A stretch of DNA of 64,000 nt from Meghimatium bilineatum (taxonomy: Eukaryota > Mollusca > Gastropoda > Stylommatophora > Philomycidae): the NCBI GenBank assembly GCA_034231615.1, contig CM067312.1, forward strand, positions 2,025,001-2,089,000, read 5' to 3'. Within the stretch, counting starts at the first letter, position 1. Every line of letters starts with the position of its first letter. The notes below the pieces were generated by a model. That model made no database searches, was not told where the DNA came from, and was given only the letters and a program-made list of their open reading frames with translations. The position numbers were made by a program, and so were the translations under genes. Below are positions 34,954 through 47,300 of this stretch, piece after piece.

Positions 34954-35459
34954 GTTTGTTTACAAATATACACCAATAATGTTTGTTGAATTTATATCAT
35001 TGCATCTAACACAAATGCTGTTACTTTTTTTTCTGTGTATATTTATACGGTTTGTGGTTTTATAAATATACGCGTAAACATTTCTGTTGCTTTATCCGAA
35101 TTATCGTTTACTGAATTGTTAAAGGTAAAAGTAGCCGAGTTCTCTAGAGATGTATTTCTTGTATGATTGATAACTATGTCTGTTTCCATGTCTTCTATTC
35201 TTTATAAAATCCACATTGTGTATTGTCACATTCTGGTATTGCATTATCTGCGTTTGTATATTTTTTGTTTGTTTTGTAGGTTGGTTTCTCACAGTAGTGT
35301 AGTCACTTTTTCTAATCATTAATATTTGCCTTCTAATCTAATCCACAATTGGCATTTTGTTATTTAGTCCAATGTTTTCATTTCGAATACAATCTCCTAA
35401 TGTTACGGTACAATTTCTACTGATATATTTGTACGTAGAAACTATATGTGTACGTAATC
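34954..35459. other. no gene seen; start of the next putative intron
   Basis: AT-rich intronic DNA. A 66-codon frame on the - strand at 35119-35319 has no recognisable family. Confidence 0.35.
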
Positions 35460-35720
35460 ATGACGTGTCTAGAAAAACCTGACACTTCTACGTAAACTAG
35501 ATTATTGCTACCATAAATGCGTACGCATACCTGTCATATGTATGTAATCTAGACATATCTATGTAATCTAGACATATCTATGTAATCATGTTGTTTCCAC
35601 ATAAACATTACATACATATGTTAATATGACACGCCTACGTCAACGTGACAGAACTACGTCAACACGGCATGTCTACATAAAGATGACATGTCCATGTAAA
35701 CATGACATGTACATCTTGAC
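35460..35720. repeat. degenerate short tandem repeats
   Basis: Phrases such as TCTATGTAATCTAGACATA and CTACGTCAACGTGACA recur about every 19-22 bp. Identity is highest at about 35545-35590 and decays towards both ends. Confidence 0.65.
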
Positions 35721-35797
35721 GAACTTTCGTCCATCTCTTCCATCTGTATCATAATTTCCGATTTGTAGCACACATAATAATGTAAATATAATCGTAT

Positions 35798-37343
35798 TCT
35801 ATAACGTTAACTTTTGCGTTGAAGTTCTGGGTTTATTTATTCTATAATTTTAACTTTTGTGTTGAATTCCTGGGTTTGTTTATTCTATAATGTTAACTTT
35901 TGTGTTGAATTCCTGGGTTTGTTTATTCTATAATGTTAACTTGTGTGTTGAAGTTGTGGGTTTATTTATTCTATAATTTTAACTTTTGTGTTGAATTCCT
36001 GGGTTTGTTTATTCTATAATGTTAACTTTTGTGTTGAATTCCTGGGTTTGTTTCTTCTATAATGTTAACTTTTGTGTTGAATTCCTGGGTTTGTTTATTC
36101 TATAATGTTAACTTTTGTGTTGAATTCCTGGGTTTGTTTATTCTATAATGTTAACTTTTGTGTTGAAGTTCTGGGTTTATTTATTCTATAATGTTAACTT
36201 TTGTGTTGAATTCCTGGGTTTGTTTATTCTATAATGTTAAATTTTGTGTTCAATTCCTGGGTTTGTTTATTCTATAATGTTAACTTTTGTGTTGAATTCC
36301 TGGGATTGTTTCTTCTATAATGTTAACTTTTGTGTTGAATTCCTGGGTTTGTTTATTCTATAATGTTAACTTTTGTGTTGAATTCCTGGGTTTGTTTATT
36401 CTATAATGTTAACTTTTGTGTTGAATTTATGGGTTTGTTTATTCTATAATGTTAACTTTTGTGTTGAATTTATGGGTTTGTTTCTTCTATAATGTTAACT
36501 TTTGTGTTGAATTCCTGGGTTTGTTTATTCTATAATGTTAACTTTTGTGTTCAATTCCTGGGTTTGTTTATTCTATAATGTTAACTTTTGTGTTGAATTC
36601 CTGGGATTGTTTCTTCTATAATGTTAACTTTTGTGTTGAATTCCTGGGTTTGTTTATTCTATAATGTTAACTTTTGTGTTGAATTCCTGGGTTTGTTTAT
36701 TCTATAATGTTAACTTTTGTGTTGAATTCCTGGGTTTGTTTATTCTATAATGTTAACTTTTGTGTTGAATTTATGGGTTTGTTTATTCTATAATGTTAAC
36801 TTTTGTGTTGAATTCCTGGGTTTGTTTATTCTATAATGTTAACTTTTGTGTTGAATTCCTGGGTTTGTTTATTCTATAATGTTAACTTTTGTGTTGAAGT
36901 TCTGGGTTTATTTATTCTATAATGTTAACTTTTGTGTTGAATTCCTGGGTTTGTTTATTCTATAATGTTAAATTTTGTGTTCAATTCCTGGGTTTGTTTA
37001 TTCTATAATGTTAACTTTTGTGTTGAATTCCTGGGATTGTTTCTTCTATAATGTTAACTTTTGTGTTGAATTCCTGGGTTTGTTTATTCTATAATGTTAA
37101 CTTTTGTGTTGAATTCCTGGGTTTGTTTATTCTATAATGTTAACTTTTGTGTTGAATTCCTGGGTTTGTTTATTCTATAATGTTAACTTTTGTGTTGAAT
37201 TTATGGGTTTGTTTATTCTATAATGTTAACTTTTGTGTTGAATTCCTGGGTTTGTTTATTCTATAATGTTAACTTTTGTGTTGAATTCCTGGGTTTGTTT
37301 ATTCTATAATGTTAACTTTTGTGTTGAATTCCTAGGTTTGTTT
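35798..37343. repeat. 43-bp tandem array, about 36 copies
   Basis: Units contain TTCTATAATGTTAACTTTTG and TGTTGAATTCCTGGGTTTGT. Variant units (AAATTTTGTGTTCAATTCC, CCTGGGATTGTTTC, GAATTTATGGG) recur in the same order about 731 bp (17 units) apart, for example near 36240 and 36970. This indicates block duplication within the array. Confidence 0.96.
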
Positions 37344-38139
37344 ATGATAAAAAGAGGAAATCTCCTTTAATGCCTAGTATATTTTGTTTATTTATTATAT
37401 ACGTATTCCATTGAGAGCAAATCAGGTAGCCATAGTATAAGGAGCATCTGTAAGAAGGATTGGAACTATAATTTTAAAATAACCATGATTAGTGAAACTA
37501 GTTTGGGTTTTCTGTGATACAGCTAACATATATGTGTTTGCCCAGAGACATTCACATGAAATTCCGCCACATGAAAATCCGGAAAACAGACTGAAATGAA
37601 CCGTGACATATTATGAATAATAGAGTTGATGGCGGATAATTGCTAGGTATCCTAGTACAATAACTAATGCTATATCCCATGTGATGTTTATTGGAAGTTG
37701 ATTTTAAACTCTGTGTCCAGAGCCAATAACAATCTCGAGAAAAGCCAAAAAAAGGTCATTCAAGAAGGATGTTTTTGCAAGTAACTAATGAATATTCTAT
37801 TGCCGATGGAGACTAAAGATGCCACTCACAGAAATTGTTTCTAGGAATTTCTGAGCTGTTCTTTTGCTTTCGTTCTCAAACTCATACCGGGTGTACGATT
37901 TCCAGAACGATGTATTTCAGGGAATGTAAATGCGTTATGTCGCTGTTGTATTTGCTTAACTGCCAGTTATATCCGACTACAATGATATTTCTGCACTCAA
38001 GGTAGATATGAAGTAGTTTCTTCATAAACCCGTACACCTTCAGGGTCGTATGTGTACCACATTAAATACTTCAGCACACCGAGTCCTCCAGAAATTTATA
38101 TGCTTAGCGATGCGGGTGAGTGAGGAAAAATCTTGATAT
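37344..38139. other. no gene seen
   Basis: Non-repetitive sequence between two arrays. I translated it mentally in several frames and found no family motif. It may contain an undetected exon, but I cannot support one. Confidence 0.35.
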
Positions 38140-38238
38140 GTCCATTCCTTGATGTTGTTTGTCCATTCCTTGATGTTGTTTGTCCATACCTTGATGCTGT
38201 TTGTCCATGCCTTGATGCTGTTTGTCCATACCTTTATT
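38140..38238. repeat. 21-bp tandem repeat, about 4.7 copies
   Basis: Units of TCCATTCCTTGATGTTGTTTG, with CATACC and GATGCT variants in the later copies. Confidence 0.92.
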
Positions 38239-38320
38239 TGCCCCCATCCTTGTTTTCCAGAATAGTCCCTATATCATATAAATTAACATGATCAAATTTA
38301 AACACATACCAGTGATTGTA

Positions 38321-41300
38321 CAAGTAGCATGAACTAAGTTAGTTAGTTAGTCGTTGGATCAGCGTCATTGTACTTCAGACAAGTAGCATGAACTATGTTA
38401 GTTAGTTAGTCGTTGGATCATCGTCATTGTACTCCAGACAAGTAGCATGAACTATGTTAGTTAGTTAGTCGTTGGATCATCGTCATTGCACTCCAGACAA
38501 GTAGCATGAACTAAGTTAGTTAGTTAGTCGTTGGATCATCGTCATTGTACTTCAGACAAGTAGCATGAACTATGTTAGTTAGTTAGTCGTTGGATCATCG
38601 TCATTGTACTCCAGACAAGTAGCATGAACTATGTTAGTTAGTTAGTCGTTGGATCATCGTCATTGCACTCCAGACAAGTAGCATGAACTAAGTTAGTTAG
38701 TTAGTCGTTGGATCATCGTCATTGTACTCCAGACAAGTAGCATGAACTATGTTAGTTAGTTAGTCGTTGGATTATCGTCATTGTACTCCAGACAAGTAGC
38801 ATGAACTATGTTAGTTAGTTAGTCGTTGAATCATCGTCATTGTACTCCAGACAAGTAGCATGAACTATGTTAGTTAGTTAGTCGTTGGATCATCGTCATT
38901 GCACTCCAGACAAGTAGCATGAACTATGTTAGTTAGTTAGTCGTTGGATCATCGTCATTGTACTTCAGACAAGTAGCATGAACTATGTTAGTTAGTTAGT
39001 CGTTGGATCATCGTCATTGTACTTCAGACAAGTAGCATGAACTATGTTAGTTAGTTAGTTGGATCATCGTCATTGTACTCCAGACAAGTAGCATGAACTA
39101 TGTTAGTTAGTTAGTCGTTGGATCATCGTCATTGTACTTCAGACAAGTAGCATGAAGTATGTTAGTTAGTTAGTTGGATCGTCGTCATTGTACTTCAGAC
39201 AAGTAGCATGAACTATGTTAGTTAGTTAGTCGTTGGATCATCGTCATTGTACTTCAGACAAGTAGCATGAACTATGTTAGTTAGTTAGTTGGATCGTCGT
39301 CATTGTACTCCAGACAAGTAGCATGAACTATGTTAGTTAGTTAGTCGTTGGATCATCGTCATTGTACTTCAGACAAGTAGCATGAACTATGTTAGTTAGT
39401 TAGTCGTTGGATCATCGTCATTGTACTTCAGACAAGTAGCATGAACTATGTTAGTTAGTTAGTCGTTGGATCATCGTCATTGTACTTCAGACAAGTAGCA
39501 TGAACTATGTTAGTTAGTTAGTTGGATCGTCGTCATTGTACTCCAGACAAGTAGCATGAACTATGTTAGTTAGTTAGTCGTTGGATCATCGTCATTGTAC
39601 TCCAGACAAGTAGCATGAACTATGTTAGTTAGTTAGTCGTTGGATCATCGTCATTGTACTTCAGACAAGTAGCATGAACTATGTTAGTTAGTTAGTTGGA
39701 TCATCGTCATTGTACTCCAGACAAGTAGCATGAACTATGTTAGTTAGTTAGTTGGATCATCGTCATTGTACTCCAGACAAGTAGCATGAACTATGTTAGT
39801 TAGTTAGTCGTTGGATCATCGTCATTGTACTTCAGACAAGTAGCATGAACTATGTTAGTTAGTTAGTTGGATCATCGTCATTGTACTTCAGACAAGTAGC
39901 ATGAACTATGTTAGTTAGTTAGTCGTTGGATCATCGTCATTGTACTCTAGACAAGTAGCATGAACTATGTTAGTTAGTCGCTGGATCATCGTCATTGTAC
40001 TTCAGACAAGTAGCATGAACTATGTTAGTTAGTTAGTTGGATCATCGTCATTGTACTTCAGACAAGTAGCATGAACTATGTTAGTTAGTTAGTTGGATCA
40101 TCGTCATTGTACTTCAGACAAGTAGCATGAACTATGTTAGTTAGTTAGTTGGATCATCGTCATTGTACTTCAGACAAGTAGCATGAACTATGTTAGTTAG
40201 TTAGTTGGATCATCGTCATTGTACTTCAGACAAGTAGCATGAACTATGTTAGTTAGTTAGTCGTTGGATCATCGTCATTGTACTTCAGACAAGTAGCATG
40301 AACTATGTTAGTTAGTTAGTTGGATCATCGTCATTGTACTTCAGACAAGTAGCATGAACTATGTTAGTTAGTTAGTCGTTGGATCATCGTCATTGTACTT
40401 CAGACAAGTAGCATGAACTATGTTAGTTAGTTAGTCGTTGGATCATCGTCATTGTACTCCAGACAAGCAGCATGAACTATGTTAGTTAGTTAGTCGTTGG
40501 ATCATCGTCATTGTACTTCAGACAAGTAGCATGAACTATGTTAGTTAGTTAGTCGTTGGATCATCGTCATTGTACTTCAGACAAGTAGCATGAACTATGT
40601 TAGTTAGTTAGTCGTTGGATCATCGTCATTGTACTTCAGACAAGTAGCATGAACTATGTTAGTTAGTCGTTGGATCATCGTCATTGTACTTCAGACAAGT
40701 AGCATGAACTATGTTAGTTAGTTAGTCGTTGGATCATCGTCATTGTACTTCAGACAAGTAGCATGAACTATGTTAGTTAGTCGTTGGATCATCGTCATTG
40801 TACTTCAGACAAGTAGCATGAACTATGTTAGTTATTTAGTCGTTGAATCATCGTCATTGTACTTCAGACAAGTAGCATGAACTATGTTAGTTAGTCGTTG
40901 GATCATCGTCATTGTACTCCAGACACGTAGCATGAATTATGTTAGTTAGTTAGTCGTTGGATCATCGTCATTGTACTCCAGACAAGTAGCATGAACTATG
41001 TTAGTTAGTTAGTCGTTGGATCATCGTCATTGTACTCCAGACAAGTAGCATGAACTATGTTAGTTTGTTAGTCGTTGGATCATCGTCATTGTACTTCAGA
41101 CACGTAGCATGAACTATGTTAGTTAGTCGTTGGATCATCGTCATTGTACTTCAGACAAGTAGCATGAACTATGTTAGTTAGTCGTTGGATCATCGTCATT
41201 GTACTTCAGACAAGTAGCATGAACTATGTTAGTTAGTTAGTCGTTGGATCATCGTCATTGTACTTCAGACAAGTAGCATGAACTATGTTAGTTAGTTAGT

Positions 41301-44300
41301 CGTTGGATCATCGTCATTGTACTCCAGACAAGTAGCATGAACTATGTTAGTTAGTTAGTCGTTGGATCATCGTCATTGTACTTCAGACAAGTAGCATGAA
41401 CTATGTTAGTTAGTTAGTTGTTGGATCATCGTCATTGTACTCCAGACAAGTAGCATGAACTATGTTAGTTAGTCGTTGGATCATCGTCATTGTACTTCAG
41501 ACAAGTAGCATGAACTATGTTAGTTAGTTAGTTGTTGGATCATCGTCATTGTACTCCAGACAAGTAGCATGAACTATGTTAGTTAGTCGTTGGATCATCG
41601 TCATTGTACTTCAGACAAGTAGCATGAACTATGTTAGTTAGTTAGTTGTTGGATCATCGTCATTGTACTCCAGACAAGTAGCATGAACTATGTTAGTTAG
41701 TCGTTGGATCATCGTCATTGTACTTCAGACAAGTAGCATGAACTATGTTAGTTAGTCGTTGGATCATCGTCATTGTACTTCAGACAAGTAGCATGAACTA
41801 TGTTAGTTAGTTAGTTGTTGGATCATCGTCATTGTACTCCAGACAAGTAGCATGAACTATGTTAGTTAGTCGTTGGATCATCGTCATTGTACTCCAGACA
41901 AGTAGCATGAACTATGTTAGTTAGTTAGTCGTTGGATCATCGTCATTGTACCTCAGACAAGTAGCATGAACTATGTTAGTTAGTTAGTCGTTGGATCATC
42001 GTCATTGTACTCCAGACAAGTAGCATGAACTATGTTAGTTAGTTAGTCGTTGGATCATCGTCATTGTACTTCAGACAAGTAGCATGAACTATGTTAGTTG
42101 GTTAGTTGGATCATCGTCATTGTACTCCAGACAAGTAGCATGAACTATGTTAGTTAGTTAGTTGGATCATCGTCATTGTACTCCAGACAAGTAGCATGAA
42201 CTTTGTTAGTTAGTTAGTCGTTGGATCATCGTCATTGTACTTCAGACAAGTAGCATGAACTATGTTAGTTAGTCGTTGGATCATCGTCATTGTACTTCAG
42301 ACAAGTAGCATGAACTATGTTAGTTAGTTAGTCGTTGAATCATCGTCATTGTACTTCAGACAAGTAGCATGAACTATGTTAGTTAGTCGTTGGATCATCG
42401 TCATTGTACTCCAGACACGTAGCATGAATTATGTTAGTTAGTTAGTCGTTGGATCATCGTCATTGTACTCCAGACAAGTAGCATGAACTATGTTAGTTAG
42501 TTAGTCGTTGGATCATCGTCATTGTACTCCAGACAAGTAGCATGAACTATGTTAGTTTGTTAGTCGTTGGATCATCGTCATTGTACTTCAGACACGTAGC
42601 ATGAACTATGTTAGTTAGTCGTTGGATCATCGTCATTGTACTTCAGACAAGTAGCATGAACTATGTTAGTTAGTCGTTGGATCATCGTCATTGTACTTCA
42701 GACAAGTAGCATGAACTATGTTAGTTAGTTAGTCGTTGGATCATCGTCATTGTACTTCAGACAAGTAGCATGAACTATGTTAGTTAGTTAGTCGTTGGAT
42801 CATCGTCATTGTACTCCAGACAAGTAGCATGAACTATGTTAGTTAGTTAGTCGTTGGATCATCGTCATTGTACTTCAGACAAGTAGCATGAACTATGTTA
42901 GTTAGTTAGTTGTTGGATCATCGTCATTGTACTCCAGACAAGTAGCATGAACTATGTTAGTTAGTCGTTGGATCATCGTCATTGTACTTCAGACAAGTAG
43001 CATGAACTATGTTAGTTAGTTAGTTGTTGGATCATCGTCATTGTACTCCAGACAAGTAGCATGAACTATGTTAGTTAGTCGTTGGATCATCGTCATTGTA
43101 CTTCAGACAAGTAGCATGAACTATGTTAGTTAGTTAGTTGTTGGATCATCGTCATTGTACTCCAGACAAGTAGCATGAACTATGTTAGTTAGTCGTTGGA
43201 TCATCGTCATTGTACTTCAGACAAGTAGCATGAACTATGTTAGTTAGTCGTTGGATCATCGTCATTGTACTTCAGACAAGTAGCATGAACTATGTTAGTT
43301 AGTTAGTTGTTGGATCATCGTCATTGTACTCCAGACAAGTAGCATGAACTATGTTAGTTAGTCGTTGGATCATCGTCATTGTACTCCAGACAAGTAGCAT
43401 GAACTATGTTAGTTAGTTAGTCGTTGGATCATCGTCATTGTACCTCAGACAAGTAGCATGAACTATGTTAGTTAGTTAGTCGTTGGATCATCGTCATTGT
43501 ACTCCAGACAAGTAGCATGAACTATGTTAGTTAGTTAGTCGTTGGATCATCGTCATTGTACTTCAGACAAGTAGCATGAACTATGTTAGTTGGTTAGTTG
43601 GATCATCGTCATTGTACTCCAGACAAGTAGCATGAACTATGTTAGTTAGTTAGTTGGATCATCGTCATTGTACTCCAGACAAGTAGCATGAACTTTGTTA
43701 GTTAGTTAGTCGTTGGATCATCGTCATTGTACTTCAGACAAGTAGCATGAACTATGTTAGTTAGTTAGTTGGATCATCGTCATTCTACTCCAGACAGGTA
43801 GCATGAACTATCTTAGTTAGTTAGTCGTTGGATCATCGTCATTGTACTCCAGACAGGTAGCATGAACTATGTTAGTTAGTTAGTCGTTGGATCATCGTCA
43901 TTGTACTCCAGACAAGTAGCATGAACTATGTTAGTTAGTTAGTCGCTGGATCATCGTCATTGTACTTCAGACAAGTAGCATGAACTATGTTAGTTAGTTA
44001 GTTGGATCATCGTCATTGTACTTCAGACAAGTAGCATGAACTATGTTAGTTAGTTAGTTGGATCATCGTCATTGTACTTCAGACAAGTAGCATGAACTAT
44101 GTTAGTTAGTTAGTTGGATCATCGTCATTGTACTTCAGACAAGTAGCATGAACTATGTTAGTTAGTTAGTTGGATCATCGTCATTGTACTTCAGACAAGT
44201 AGCATGAACTATGTTAGTTAGTTAGTCGTTGGATCATCGTCATTGTACTTCAGACAAGTAGCATGAACTATGTTAGTTAGTTAGTTGGATCATCGTCATT

Positions 44301-47300
44301 GTACTTCAGACAAGTAGCATGAACTATGTTAGTTAGTTAGTCGTTGGATCATCGTCATTGTACTTCAGACAAGTAGCATGAACTATGTTAGTTAGTTAGT
44401 CGTTGGATCATCGTCATTGTACTCCAGACAAATAGCATGAACTATGTTAGTTAGTCGTTGGATCATCGTCATTGTACTTCAGACAAGTAGCATGAACTAT
44501 GTTAGTTAGTTAGTCGTTGGATCATCGTCATTGTACTCCAGACAAGTAGCATGAACTATGTTAGTTAGTTAGTCGTTGGATCATCGTCATTGTACTTCAG
44601 ACAAGTAGCATGAACTATGTTAGTTAGTTAGTCGTTGGATCATCGTCATTGTACTTCAGACAAGTAGCATGAACTATGTTAGTTAGTCGTTGGATCATCG
44701 TCATTGTACTTCAGACAAGTAGCATGAACTATGTTAGTTAGTTAGTCGTTGGATCATCGTCATTGTACTTCAGACAAGTAGCATGAACTATGTTAGTTAG
44801 TTAGTCGTTGGATCATCGTCATTGTACTCCAGACAAGTAGCATGTACTATGTTAGTTAGTCGTTGGATCATCGTCATTGTACTTCAGACAAGTAGCATGA
44901 ACTATGTTAGTTAGTTAGTTGTTGGATCATCGTCATTGTACTCCAGACAAGTAGCATGAACTATGTTAGTTTGTCGTTGGATCATCGTCATTGTACTCCA
45001 GACAAGTAGCATGAACTATGTTAGTTAGTTAGTCGTTGGATCATCGTCATTGTACTTCAGACAAGTAGCATGAACTATGTTAGTTAGTTAGTCGTTGGAT
45101 CATCGTCATTGTACTCCAGACAAGTAGCATGAACTATGTTAGTTAGTTAGTCGTTGGATCATCGTCATTGTACTTCAGACAAGTAGCATGAACTATGTTA
45201 GTTAGTTAGTTGGATCATCGTCATTGTACTCCAGACAAGTAGCATGAACTTTGTTAGTTAGTTAGTTGGATCATCGTCATTGTACTCCAGACAAGTAGCA
45301 TGAACTATGTTAGTTAGTTAGTTGGATCATCGTCATTGTACTTCAGACAAGTAGCATGAACTATGTTAGTTAGTTAGTCGTTGGATCATCGTCATTGTAC
45401 TCCAGACAAGTAGCATGAACTATGTTAGTTAGTTAGTCGTTGGATCATCGTCATTGTACTCCAGACAAGTAGCATGAACTATGTTAGTTAGTTAGTCGTT
45501 GGATCATCGTCATTGTACTTCAGACAAGTAGCATGAACTATGTTAGTTAGTTAGTTGGATCATCGTCATTGTACTTCAGACAAGTAGCATGAACTATGTT
45601 AGTTAGTTGGATCATCGTCATTGTACTTCAGACAAGTAGCATGAACTATGTTAGTTAGTTAGTCGTTGGATCATCGTCATTGTACTTCAGACAAGTAGCA
45701 TGAACTATGTTAGTTAGTTAGTCGTTGGATCATCGTCATTGTACTTCAGACAAGTAGCATGAACTATGTTAGTTAGTTAGTTGGATCATCGTCATTGTAC
45801 TTCAGACAAGTAGCATGAACTATGTTAGTTAGTTAGTCGTTGGATCATCGTCATTGTACTTCAGACAAGTAGCATGAACTATGTTAGTTAGTTAGTCGTT
45901 GGATTATCGTCATTGTACTCCAGACAAATAGCATGAACTATGTTAGTTAGTCGTTGGATCATCGTCATTGTACTTCAGACAAGTAGCATGAACTATGTTA
46001 GTTAGTTAGTCGTTGGATCATCGTCATTGTACTCCAGACAAGTAGCATGAACTATGTTAGTTAGTTAGTCGTTGGATCATCGTCATTGTACTTCAGACAA
46101 GTAGCATGAACTATATTAGTTAGTTAGTCGTTGGATCATCGTCATTGTACTTCAGACAAGTAGCATGAACTATGTTAGTTAGTTAGTCGTTGGATCATCG
46201 TCATTGTACTTCAGACAAGTAGCATGAACAATGTTAGTTAGTCGTTGGATCATCGTCATTGTACTTCAGACAAGTAGCATGAACTATGTTAGTTAGTTAG
46301 TCGTTGGATCATCGTCATTGTACTTCAGACAAGTAGCATGAACTATGTTAGTTAGTTAGTCGTTGGATCATCGTCATTGTACTCCAGACAAGTAGCATGA
46401 ACTATGTTAGTTAGTTAGTCGTTGGATCATCGTCATTGTACTCCAGACAAGTAGCATGAACTATGTTAGTTAGTTAGTCGTTGGATCATCGTCATTGTAC
46501 TTCAGACAAGTAGCATGAACTATGTTAGTTAGTTAGTCGTTGGATCATCGTCATTGTACTTCAGACAAGTAGCATGAACTATGTTAGTTAGTCGTTGGAT
46601 CATCGTCATTGTACTTCAGACAAGTAGCATGAACTATGTTAGTTAGTTAGTCGTTGGATCATCGTCATTGTACTTCAGACAAGTAGCATGAACTATGTTA
46701 GTTAGTTAGTCGTTGGATCATCGTCATTGTACTTCAGACAAGTAGCATGAACTATGTTAGTTAGTTAGTCGTTGGATCATCGTCATTGTACTCCAGACAA
46801 GTAGCATGAACTATGTTAGTTAGTTAGTCGTTGGATCATCGTCATTGTACTTCAGACAAGTAGCATGAACTATGTTAGTTAGTTAGTTGTTGGATCATCG
46901 TCATTGTACTCCAGACAAGTAGCATGAACTATGTTAGTTAGTCGTTGGATCATCGTCATTGTACTCCAGACAAGTAGCATGAACTATGTTAGTTAGTTAG
47001 TTGTTGGATCATCGTCATTGTACTCCAGACAAGTAGCATAAACTATGTTAGTTAGTCGTTGGATCATCGTCATTGTACTTCAGACAAGTAGCATGAACTA
47101 TGTTAGTTAGTCGTTAGATCATCGTCATTGTACTTCAGACAAGTAGCATGAACTATGTTAGTTAGTTAGTTGTTGGATCATCGTCATTGTACTCCAGACA
47201 AGTAGCATGAACTATGTTAGTTAGTCGTTGGATCATCGTCATTGTACTCCAGACACGTAGCATGAACTATGTTAGTTAGTTAGTTGTTGGATCATCGTCA

